The position numbers were made by a program, and so were the translations under genes. 64,000 nt of DNA from Strigamia acuminata (taxonomy: Eukaryota; Arthropoda; Chilopoda; Geophilomorpha; Linotaeniidae), in NCBI GenBank assembly GCA_949358305.1, contig OX442314.1, positions 30,861,118 through 30,925,117 of the forward strand. The letters run 5' to 3'. Below, one piece after another: positions 53,660 through 63,410 of this stretch; within the stretch, counting starts at the first letter, position 1, and every line of letters begins with the position of its first letter. Below the pieces are notes generated by a model, which worked only from the letters and a program-made list of their open reading frames with translations, ran no database searches and was not told where the DNA came from.

Positions 53660-54565
53660 ATGGAAGAATATCCAGCCGGCACTCGAGTCTTATGCCCGGT
53701 GTGTTTAGGAAGTTGCGTAACCGAACGCAACAACGGCGCGTTAACTCCGTGCGAAAACTGTCTTGGTGAAGGACATGTGGATTGCAACGAGCCTTTGGAA
53801 CTCTGGTTCCGTCATTTTATGACAGTATCCGGACGCCCGATTCCAGTAAGAAACCGCGTGGTCGGTTGGATGCGCGTGCGTTCTCGTAGAGAAAGAAAGA
53901 AGTCAGAAAAGGCGTTTTACGCCAATTCCGGCGCCTCGACTTCAGCCCAATCGCCACGAACGGGATCAAATCCCAATTCCACGTCAAAAGCTGACGATAC
54001 AACGACTGGACGAGTTTCAAAAAGAGCGGTTTTACGCTTGAAACTAGCCGGATTTGCGGCGAATCGTTCGCAAACGTCGCAGACACCAAAAACTTCAACT
54101 TCGAGTTCGACTAAAATCCTTCGACCACCGAAGAAAGTGACTGTAAAACAGTCATGTTCAACGGTGACAGAATCGAAAGCCAAACCACGCTCTGAGATTT
54201 CGGCGGCCCTCGTCGCCCTCGCCGTGAGCCAACGAGTGACCGCTACGGTTACGTCATGTACGCAAGCGGCGAAGAAATCAATCCCACCATCGTCGTGTAC
54301 GATCGTCTCAAACGATACGAGCATGCCGACGGAATTCGTTTGTTCCTCGACTGTTTTACAGTCAATTCCAAATCCAGCGGTCATTATGCCGCCGATATTC
54401 GGCGAGAGACCAACGGACATTTCATTTCAGAAAACCAGATCCGCCGCGAAGCGAGAGCAAAAGACGCGTCGTAACCTGGCGAAGGAGCTGCCGTCGATAA
54501 AAGAGAACGAACGTGACGACGACGACGAGACGCCACCGACGCCCGGCAAGACGCTACAGATATAG
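53660..54565 (+). CDS. Extra 3' ORF of the LTR element, zinc-ribbon-like N-terminus
   Basis: A 301-codon open frame between Pol remains and the 3' LTR. Residues about 12-45 hold two CxxC pairs and a further Cys (CPVCLGSC, then CENCLGEGHVDC), like DnaJ-type or zinc-ribbon binding sites. The rest is Ser/Thr/Lys-rich and probably disordered (SKRAVLRLKLAGFAANRSQT), with a basic stretch (RSAAKREQKTRRNLAKEL) and an acidic patch (ENERDDDDETPPTP). There is no signal peptide, TM segment or envelope-type cleavage site, so it does not look like an envelope protein. It could bind nucleic acid. It is unbroken, unlike pol, which suggests selection or a recent origin. Confidence 0.6.
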   Translation: MEEYPAGTRVLCPVCLGSCVTERNNGALTPCENCLGEGHVDCNEPLELWFRHFMTVSGRPIPVRNRVVGWMRVRSRRERKKSEKAFYANSGASTSAQSPRTGSNPNSTSKADDTTTGRVSKRAVLRLKLAGFAANRSQTSQTPKTSTSSSTKILRPPKKVTVKQSCSTVTESKAKPRSEISAALVALAVSQRVTATVTSCTQAAKKSIPPSSCTIVSNDTSMPTEFVCSSTVLQSIPNPAVIMPPIFGERPTDISFQKTRSAAKREQKTRRNLAKELPSIKENERDDDDETPPTPGKTLQI

Positions 54566-55041
54566 AAGAAGTGGCCAGTTTTTCTCAAAACTTTATAATG
54601 CCAAAAGTATTGATAGTTTTTTACATTTTTTAAATGTTTTTTTTTTCTCTATCAAAGTAATAATAATAGTCCTAACTTTTATTCTCAAAGCTACAAATGC
54701 ATTTACTTACCTATTAGAATTAAATTAACTTAGATTTTAATATTTTTCAAAGAATTTTTTATTCAAATGTGTTAAAAATTTACAAGTGTTATTTACAGTA
54801 TTTATATTTCACGAATTGTATTTTGTCTTCATCCTGGGGGTAAGTGTGCGTTGTTTTCTCTGGTGTATTTTTCCCGATGTTACCTGCTGGTGATCCGTGG
54901 TCCAGTTGTCATCAACTCATCCGGTCATCTGGTTATCTGCAAAAAAGAAAAGTAATGATTAATTTTTAATTATGAAATTAACTTTCAAACAACCACTTTC
55001 GTGATTGTGTTGAGGTACCCCTCTCAGTACTTACCTTTTTT

Positions 55042-55053
55042 AGGGGGGGGAGA
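55042..55053 (+). promoter_or_regulatory. Polypurine tract of the LTR element
   Basis: aggggggggaga lies immediately before the TG of the 3' LTR, the expected plus-strand primer site. Confidence 0.9.
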
Positions 55054-55676
55054 TGTGACCGGCTGCCCGCTCAGTCCGCTCACTTGCCTGCAACACACGG
55101 CGCTTCCACGGCTCTCGCGCACCTCGTGTGTTTCTCGCGCGCACCTGTTGCGGACCCCCGCACCAGGTGGAGCTGACGGTCGTTGGCCCGGCCAATTGGG
55201 AACCGGAAGTGCCCCTTCCGGAAGTGGTGGGCCCCGCAGAGGCCCAAGAGAGTTCTCTAACTTCCAGCATGGCGAACGGTCGCTTCCACGATCGCTCTTC
55301 CACGCTGGCGGCAATGACGAATCCAGTTGGCGTAGCGACTCTGTCGCCCGCCGGGACTTGATAGTCCACGTTCCCCGTGTTCGTCCTGCGTTCCCCGTGA
55401 ACGTAGCGACGACACGGCTAAACGGTATTCCGACCACGTGTGTCATGGCGGCCATTGGCCGCCGTGCCACGCGGTCTTGTTAGGGACGGCTGTTCGCAGC
55501 CGTCGCATTGGGAAATGCACTGGGAGACACCACATCATACCCCTAGACATCAATAAAGCTTACCTTAAACTAAACTTGTGTCTCTTGTGTATTTCGGAGT
55601 GAATTCTATCGTGTGTGTTGTGTCCAGCGCCTCGTGGCTCTCCCCCGACCACGTGGCGACCGTCCAAACACTCACA
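55054..55676 (+). repeat. 3' LTR
   Basis: Same length and ends as the 5' LTR, with one base different among those compared. It is followed by the AAAC target duplication. Confidence 0.95.
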
Positions 55677-55680
55677 AAAC

Positions 55681-56907
55681 AAATGAGGAAGTTGCATCTG
55701 TTATGCAAGCCGACCTCTAAAATAGATAACTACGTGGTTGTCATGACTACCAAAAGATGAGAAACAAGGTCACTATGTCGACTAGTTTGTTATATTTTAA
55801 TTTCTTCAGCTCTGCTAAAACACCAGTCTTTTAAAACTTATAATTTCTAGTCATTAACTATAAATTTAAAAATCTTTTAAACTATTTTGAGAAACTCATA
55901 TCTTAAAAAAAAAAACCAAATTTCATCTTTCTCGATTAAAAATGGCTAAAATAATCAAACAATCCAAATATATAATTAAAATAAAAACCATTTGTTCGTT
56001 GTTCCACCCACGGCTGATCCGGATATCCAAGCACTGACATTGACACTAAAAACTCAACTTCGCCCTCAAAAAACGAAAAAAAAAAAACGAATCTTATCCA
56101 AAAATACCTCAATATTCACGGAACCACACGCGTGAAACAAATCAAGGTTAATTAACCCGTTTGATATTCCAATCCCTCCATATTTGACGTTTTAAAACAC
56201 ACTTTAACTGACTAAGCCTAACAGCCACATTACTTTTTGTTGACGTCGACCGTAGGTGTGTCCTCATTCAGTGACCCACAAAAGCTTTGACAAAACACTC
56301 GCGCCTTATCACACTGCAAATCAGACAGCAAACAAAACAAACAATTCATATTTAAATTAAATCAAAACCAAAAATAAATAAAAAAATCCAAAACAACAAA
56401 AACAAAACGAAACAATCGCAAAACGATAAAATAAACACCCAATTAGCCCACATTTCCATCGATAATACGAATAACTAAATCAATAACCTTCACAACGCTC
56501 TTAAACTACAGCAAAACACTCGCTAAAAACAAGATCTTTGCACCCTAACTCGCGACTCAGGCCTCGGGCCACCAATCGCACGCATCCCGTCCGAAAGCGA
56601 CGTCATGCACGCTCACGAACGAGTAGTGCATTCAGTCAAGGTGAGATGGCTGCGTAACACGTGTTGGTTAAAACCAGTAATTTAGCGCAACTAATCTTCT
56701 GAGGAATGTCTTTTGTGCGATTTTCCAATCCCATCAACAACACCGAGTGGACATTCGCAGCGATTTCTCTCGGCCGCATCCAGAATGTAAACAGAGCGTG
56801 GAAGAACACCCAATTTTTCTCTCTTTCGGATTAATCACGATGGAGTGACGGACTCGTTGCTAATGGCATCTCCAGCGCGCATTATGAAGACGTAAAAAGT
56901 GTCGGTT
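55681..56907. other. Intergenic and probable promoter of the lactamase-like gene
   Basis: AT-rich to about 56500, then GC-richer sequence containing gcgacgtcatgc (near 56600), a CRE-like core. A few acceptor-like tracts exist but no supported exon. The start of the next gene is at 56908. Confidence 0.5.
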
Positions 56908-57238
56908 ATGAAGTGTTTAATCGTCGTTTGTTTGGTCGCGACGTTGGTCGGCGCGAGGACGACGAAGAGCGGCGGTTCGTTGGCGAGTTTGGCGGGACAA
57001 GTTGATGCCCTCGCCGCCCACTTGATCAGATGTCGTCGGCTGCCGGGACTGAGCGTGGCGGTGGTGCGTGCGGCGCCGGGAGGAGGCCGACAAGTGCTGA
57101 CGAGGAGTTATGGACTCGCGGATGTCGCTACGAATAGGACGGTCGATGTTAATACGAGGTTTTGTTTGGCGGGGATCACGCAGTGTTTCACGGCGGCAAC
57201 TTTGACGCAGCTTTTGCACGAAAATAATTCGTAAGTTG

Positions 57239-57273
<35 letters not shown>

Positions 57274-60200
57274 GGTTACATTCCGTTTTTGACTCGTTGA
57301 TCTTTGGTTTTTGACCTCAAAGTGGAAGTGACATAGAAAGAAATGGGTAAAGGGAATTTTTTTTTTTTTTTTTTTTTTTGTAGAAATTTTTTTTTTTTAA
57401 AGTTTTGTTTGGAAGTTTGCGAAATATAAGTTTCCTCTCGTCCTTTCAAGGTCGTTCCCTGAAGCAATTGAGGTTTCTTTCGAGAGAGTTTTGAGGATTT
57501 CTCTCACATTTTACGTTTTGTGGAATTGCGTCGAGTTTGGGAATTGAAGATTTGAGGAAATTTTTTTTCGAGTTAAATTGGTTTTTTTTTTTTTTTTTTT
57601 TGCTTCGGAGAATTGAATTATTCGTTTATAAGTTCTTGGTATAGGGAGTGTCCTTGATAGAGGTCATTGGTCGCTTTAAGAATTCATTAAGAGGAGGGGG
57701 AAAAAATAAATCGAGATTGCATTATTAAAGATGAATTAATTTTTTTTTTTTTCTCAATTACATAAAATTTTAACTTTTTACCGAATTTTTGTTGTTGTTG
57801 TTCAAATTCGCCATTTAATTTTAAGTCTTGACCAAAAGGAAAAAAAAACTGCCCACCCTATGTCCAACTGCCCCAAAAAACCACTGAGGAAAACCACAAC
57901 AACAATGGCGGACAGCGAACCGCCAAAAATCATTTTCATTTTTATTTTTAAAAATTTAAATTTAAATAAATTCTTTTACTTCGCATATTTTTATCTTTTT
58001 TTATTGCACAAAATGGAAATTTTGGTGTATTTTGGATACGCATATAAAATGGCCTTTTTGGTTCAAGTTGTATGCGCATATAAAATAGAATTTTTGGTGC
58101 ATTTTGACATGAATGCGCCCAAAATGCAATTTATTGCTTTTTTTGTAATATCTGTGCACAAAATGCAATTTGTTGCTTTTTTTGTAATATCTACGCACAA
58201 ATTGGAATTTTTTGGTGCATTTTATAATAAATACGCACAATTTGTTGCTTTTTTGTAATATCTGCGCACAAAATGCAATCTTTTGGTGCATTCTCTAACA
58301 AATACGCCCAAAATAGAATTTTTTAGTGCATAAACCAATTTTTTTAGGCGTAAATAATATCCGCAACTTAATTACAACTTTACCCACAAAAAAAACCACC
58401 CAACTTCATAAAAAAAAAACATTCTTTGTCCACTTCAGATTCTCTTTAGACAGCACAATCCAGTCAATGCTCGGCGGTTGGTTCCAGCTGAGCGACGCAT
58501 CACGCACCAGACGAGTGACCGTGCGAGACATCCTTTCACACCGCGTCGGTTTAGCTCCATACTTCGGCGGGGTCGTCCTAGGCTACAATTTCACCCGCAT
58601 AGAACTCATCAGGTAACCAACCCACCAACAACCCCAAAAACCCCCCAACAACATCTTCCAACTCCCACCAACCTTAAAAACCACTTTCTCCATTCCAGAC
58701 GTCTCCGCCACATCCCCGTCACGGCTCCTTTCCGCCACTCCTTCGTACCAAACCCCCTATTGTACGTCCTGGCCGGTCATCTAGTCCAAAACCTCAACGA
58801 CACCTTCTGGGAGAACGTAATAATGCGGCGCCTATTCAAACCACTACACATGACCGGTTCAACGTTCGCTGACCGCGTGCCAAACTGGGCAGCCAACTTT
58901 GCCCTGCCCCACGTTCTGCGCGACGGTCAACCGGTCCCCATATCGTCCAAAATAACCGGAAAGTAAATATTAAAACACTCCATTTCATCCGCAAATTTTC
59001 ATTTACGTTTATTTCTCTTTTTGTTAGCATTTTGCGCCCGGTCGGGCCGTCGAACTCGATTTGTTCGACCGCGCCGGACATGGCGGAATGGATGTTGACG
59101 CTCCTTCGCAACGGGACGAGTCATGGCGATCCCGTCCTAGATCCGCGAGTGATTGATGAAATGTTTAGTGCGCAGAACACTCACTTGCCAGGCACGAGCA
59201 AGCATGTGAAAGGAAGTCTTCCCGTTAACATCTCCACTGACGCGTACAATCTGGGATGGTTCTCAGGGAGTTACCGGGGTGAGTCACAATTATCATTTCG
59301 GATGATCGTTGTGTGTAAAGTTTGACCTTAATTCGACCTTTTACTTATTTTACTTATTGTGTGATTGGTGTTTGATTTTTTTTTTTTTTTTTTAGGTCAC
59401 AGAAGAGTGTTTCAAAACGGTTTCGCGAATTATTTCGGTTCGTTCGTGACGCTTTTCCCAGACGACGGCTTGGGCATTTTCACGGCGGCGAACGGGCCGT
59501 CGTTGACGGGCATGGATAATGCATTCCGCGCGCTGCATTACTCCATATCTGATTTGGCAATGGGTGAGACCGGATGGTTGAATGAGTCGACGGTTTGTAC
59601 GTACCCGAAGCCGTGGATAATGGCGCAAAAGAAGGCGGTTAGACCGACGATCAACGACGTGAAGACGACTAAAAAGACTGTCGATGAGGATAATGTCAAA
59701 AACGAGGCTTCGACGACGACCGAGACGAACGATTTTCCACAAAACGACTCGACAAACGCCAATAAAACGAACGAACCCGAAACGACAACAATTCCTACAC
59801 CGGACGAAACCACGACCAAAATGTCGACAGATTTCGACGTCCTCCTCAAGCCAACAACATCAATCGAGCTGAAGAAAGTGACGACACAAATCAAGACAAC
59901 TCTTCGTCCGAAACTCAGTTTAAAACCGCACGAATTACGCAACGAAACGATCGGAAACGACGTCACATCTCAGTCCCGTCTTCGAACAATAAGCAGCGAG
60001 ACACCCAGATCAACATCGCCCAACAAATCCACTCACAACACGGACGAAAATGCCCCATTGAGTCGCCCATTGGTCTACGTGTCCTCGACATCTTTCCGAC
60101 ACAATCGCACGACTTCAAAATCAAACGAAACGACACCAGACATGGCAAACACCAACACCAAACCCCCACGCACCAAACCCACTCTATTCCCATCCTCCAG

Positions 60201-60345
60201 AACCAGAATTGACATCACAACCAAACCACTAACAACCAGACATCGTTCAACTAACATTGCAACACAAACAACAAAACATCGTTCAACTGACATCACTACA
60301 AAACCACTAACGACCAGACATCGTTCAACCACAAAAGGGACGACG

Positions 60346-60376
<31 letters not shown>

Positions 60377-61752
60377 CCAGTACAACAACAAAAAAGACGA
60401 CAACAACACCCATAGCATCAACAACTCCAATTTCGTCTCAACCGGTCGAAGACTTTGACGAGATCGAAGCGTCATTCGTTGACGGCATATTTGGTTTGCG
60501 GCTCCCGACAGACTTCGACACAGACGGCGAAATAGACACAAAAACTACACCAAAACCAATCAAAACTGCAAAAACATTGGCAACCAAACAACCGAGCAAG
60601 CAAAGCAGATTCCCGACTACTACCGTCGGGTTATCCGAGGCTACGAAACCGAAAAACCAAAAGACGAAACCGTTTGCCGAGCACGAGCGCGACAACACGC
60701 GAGACAACACGATCGGGCGACTGCAGCACAGCGAATCGGTTTTGATTCTCAGCACGACGCCGTACCCTCGAATCCGTCCGAATTGGCACCGACGGAACCA
60801 AACTCGACCCACCACCGTGATAACCAACACGCAAATATCGGCCCTGGACGAAATGGTCATGAAATACCTAACGTCGACCACCCGCGCGTCCAAACTGACC
60901 GACGATTTTGACGCTTTCATTCTGACCGATCCGTTCGACACGAACAAAATCAAAACGAGCACCGCGGAGCCCAAAATGGACCCTGAGATCATCCCCGGTT
61001 ACTTCACCGACGTTACCACGAAAGCGGAAAGCGTCACGCGACCCTCCAAAGTGACCACCATTTTGACCAGCGGTCAGTTTCCGGTCATAGAAAAAGTGAA
61101 CAACTTCAAATCGTCGCAAGCCGTTGGCGGGAATAACCTCGGGTTCCACCTACCGCCCAGTTTTTGGCCCACTCGGTACGCGCTGACCACAACGCCGACG
61201 TTGCAAGCGCCGAAACGACAACGGTTGTTGTTTTCGTCCAAGAGGAGACTCTCCGGTCAACATCGGCAGTCGCGGCGGTCCACGTACGATTACGGGTCGG
61301 TCACGTCGCCGTCGCCGAGTTTGATCGAGGACGACGTCACGGACACGTTGGTCAAGTTCGGGGTCCGTCTCGCGCGCTCGAAACGCGAGGAGAAGTCGCC
61401 GGCGGTCGTCAATCCGTTCCCGGAACACGTTGCGACGTACCAGCATCCGTTTTTCGGCCAAGTCGGCGTGTTGTTCAACAAGACGTCGGGCACGTTGCAG
61501 ATGGAGTACGGGTTTTACGGGAAGGCGCATTTGTTGCCGTACGTGCAGAGCAATACGTTTCTGCTGCGATTTTTCAGCGCCGTTTGGTACGTGTCGGAAA
61601 GCGACGACAGCAGACGGCTACCGAGGAGTGTTTTCATGGTCCATTTCAAGGGGGGTTCGTCGGACGGGCGACCGGAACGATTTATTGTGCCTTTCTTCGA
61701 TCCCCGATTGCCGCCTACGTTCGTTAGGGTTAGGTCTTCGGATAGGAAATAA
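56908..61752 (+). CDS. Secreted beta-lactamase-fold pseudoenzyme with mucin-like insertion
   Basis: Five exons (56908-57230, 58439-58612, 58699-58962, 59028-59278, 59396-61752) join in frame to give 1122 residues. A signal peptide (MKCLIVVCLVATLVGA) precedes a serine beta-lactamase/penicillin-binding-type domain (RCRRLPGLSVAVVR; ILSHRVGLAPYF; WENVIMRRLFKPLHMTGSTF; GLGIFTAANG). The SxxK motif expected near LAGITQCFTAAT is replaced (Gly and Gln), and the YxN region reads FVPNP, so hydrolysis is unlikely. About 560 residues of Thr/Ser/Pro-rich sequence follow, including a poly-Thr run and TTKPLTTRHRST repeats, likely O-glycosylated. Basic cleavage-like sites (RRQ, RSKR) follow. The end (HVATYQHPFFGQVGVLF, LQMEYGFYGKAHLLPY) resembles DUF3471, which normally adjoins the lactamase domain. 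Function unknown. Confidence 0.85.
57240..58400 (+). repeat. Poly-T runs and 57-60-bp intronic array
   Basis: Intron 1 of the lactamase-like gene has several T runs of 15-30 (57241, 57360, 57580, 57740). At 58010-58330 there is a tandem array with aaaatgcaatttgttgcttt and gtaatatctgcgcac as the recurring core. The open frames across the array are artefacts. Confidence 0.85.
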
Positions 61753-61987
61753 ATAGAAGTTGGAAAGATATGGGGAGTGTTTGAGTATAATTATAGCGTT
61801 TTCTTGCTTTCTTTTTCACTACATTTTAATTGTTTTATTACTGTTACGATGGGAAAAAAGGAGCTTAATAATTGCCAAAAAACATTTTTTTTTTTACTCA
61901 TTAATTTGAAATGTAAATAAAATAAAATAATTCTCCGATTTTTTCTTTTTTTGATGTGGAATTACGATCAAGCAGTCCTGCAGTTTG
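61753..61987. other. Short intergenic segment between convergent sequences
   Basis: 3' flank of the lactamase-like gene with AATAAA-like motifs near 61917. No other feature seen. Confidence 0.5.
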
Positions 61988-62336
61988 GGTTTAATTAAAA
62001 TGTGGTTGGTCGACTCTGTTTTGGAGTGTGAGTTCAGTTTGACTGACGATGGTTGCAATAAACAAACCCTGTCCGCCGGTAATGAACCGTAGTGGAAACT
62101 GAAATAATCCTCCGAGTTTATTATATTTTAATGTGGGAAACTCGAATAATATTTCTTTGCAAACCTGAGTTTCTTTCTGCACACGTTTGAAAGCGATAAT
62201 TATACAATAATACAATAGCTTCCAATGAAGCAAATCTCATTTCATGGCAATGCAGTTTCTGGGTCCAGCTCCGAATGGGATGAGATACGTAAAAGGATTT
62301 ACTGCGATTTGCTTTGTTTTCGGGAGAAAAACAAAC
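61988..62336 (-). pseudogene. Cytochrome P450 (CYP3-clan-like) last exon, frameshifted
   Basis: After an acceptor (caaaacag) the minus strand reads FLPKTKQIAVNPFTYLIPFG then AGPRNCIAMK. This is the haem-thiolate loop with the invariant Cys (FxxGxRxCxG class, Ala at the last position). A stop follows at once. Family-like sequence resumes in another frame (SLEAIVLL; YRFQTCAE) and a further frame is open to about 61991. Upstream exons for the I-helix and ExxR were not found in the window. It is a decayed terminal fragment, or a gene damaged by small indels. Confidence 0.7.
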
Positions 62337-62469
62337 CTGTTTTGAAGCAAAATAAACACAAGAAAACAGATTAAATTAAAGACTCTCTTATTTTACGAAT
62401 CAATATACCTTTCAGGATCAAATGTTTGTAGATTAATTAGATTAGATTAAATTAAACCCGAATCCATTT

Positions 62470-62940
62470 TCATCCACAAAAATGCATTTTTACAGAAAAA
62501 AAAATCCATTTTTACAGAAAAAAAAATCCATTTTTACAGAAAAAAAAATCCATTTTTACAGAAAAAAAAATCCATTTTCATCCACAAAAATGCATTTTGA
62601 GACAAAAAAAAGCATTGACACAAAAAATGCATTTTCGGACAAAAGAAAGCATTTTGTTTTGAGACAAAAAAAAATGCATTTTGAGACAAAAAAAAAATCT
62701 ATTTTCGTACACAAAAATGTATTTTGAGACAAAAAAAAGCATTTTGACACAAAAAATGCATTTTTATAGAAAAAAAAATCCATTTTCATCCACAAAAATG
62801 CATTTTGAGACAAAAAAAAGCATTTTGACACAAAAAAAGCATTTTGACACAAAAAATGCATTTTGACACAAAAAATGCATTTTCGGACAAAAGAAAGCAT
62901 TTTGTTTTGAGACAAAAAAAATGCACGTATCACAGTGAAA
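62470..62940. repeat. A-rich tandem array (cattttgacacaaaaaatg type)
   Basis: Tandem units of catttttacagaaaaaaaaatc, then cattttgagacaaaaaaaag and cattttgacacaaaaaatg, are arranged in a higher-order pattern. Two blocks (62580-62670 and 62790-62920) repeat the same order of unit types. It produces Phe/Lys-rich false frames on both strands. Confidence 0.92.
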
Positions 62941-62984
62941 AAAAAACGTCAAAAACAAATTTAAAAAAATGCAGTTTTACCTTC

Positions 62985-63410
62985 TACAATGTCCTAGTGG
63001 CCCGGGTGAAGTTGGGGGCCAAAACCTAGAAAAATAGGAAGAAATAAAACACAAAAAATCGATTTCTTTGCAGAAATGGCAAAAAAATCAACAGAGAACG
63101 AGCAAATACTCATCTAAAATCTAAAATCCATCCTCGGGGTCCTTTGGGCAGTCGAAAGTAGCTGGAATATAAAATAAAAATTAAATTACACACCGCAAAT
63201 CGCTTGAAAAACCTCAACAAAAATTAAGCCTACTCACTGCATACGCACGCGGTCGGGGCCGTTCCACGGGTGTTTGGCCGGTCGGAAATAGCTGAAATAT
63301 AAAATATAAACTAAATTAAACACCACAAATCGATTAAAAAACCTCATCATCATCATCATCAAAATCAAACAACACACCTACCGGTAGTGGAACATGGCTG
63401 CCGAGTGTCA
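62985..63410 (-). other. Candidate set of small exons, unidentified gene
   Basis: Three short segments are bounded by acceptor- and donor-like sites on the minus strand: about 63291-63239 (ttcag|CTATTTCC to gtgagt), about 63161-63115 (ttccag|CTACTTTCG), and about 63025-62986 (ttctag|GTTTTGG to gtaaaa). The first two read YFRPAKHPWNGP and YFRLPKGPRGW in one frame. A possible first exon near 63405-63384 starts MTLGSHVPLP and ends before gtaggt. They are too short for family assignment. They may be alternative or repeated exons of one transcript, or coincidence. Confidence 0.3.

Larger units (their letters stand above)
48649..55676 (+). mobile_element. Full-length LTR retrotransposon, young and non-autonomous
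   Basis: Two 623-bp LTRs (48649-49271, 55054-55676) differ at one position that I can see (gatagccc/gatagtcc) and are flanked by the identical tetramer AAAC (48645-48648, 55677-55680). A primer-binding site follows the 5' LTR and a polypurine tract precedes the 3' LTR. The 5.78-kb interior keeps an integrase C-terminal segment and two other open frames, but I find no protease, reverse transcriptase or RNase H. It must have moved with proteins from a related element. A gypsy-like affiliation is suggested by the integrase segment and 4-bp duplication. Confidence 0.93.

Noticed and set aside
60075-60992. Val- or Ser-rich minus frames
   Set aside because: Antisense of the Thr-rich coding region; no splice or start context.
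62482-62958. Phe/Lys/His-rich frames on both strands
   Set aside because: Low-complexity products of the cattttgacacaaaaaatg array.
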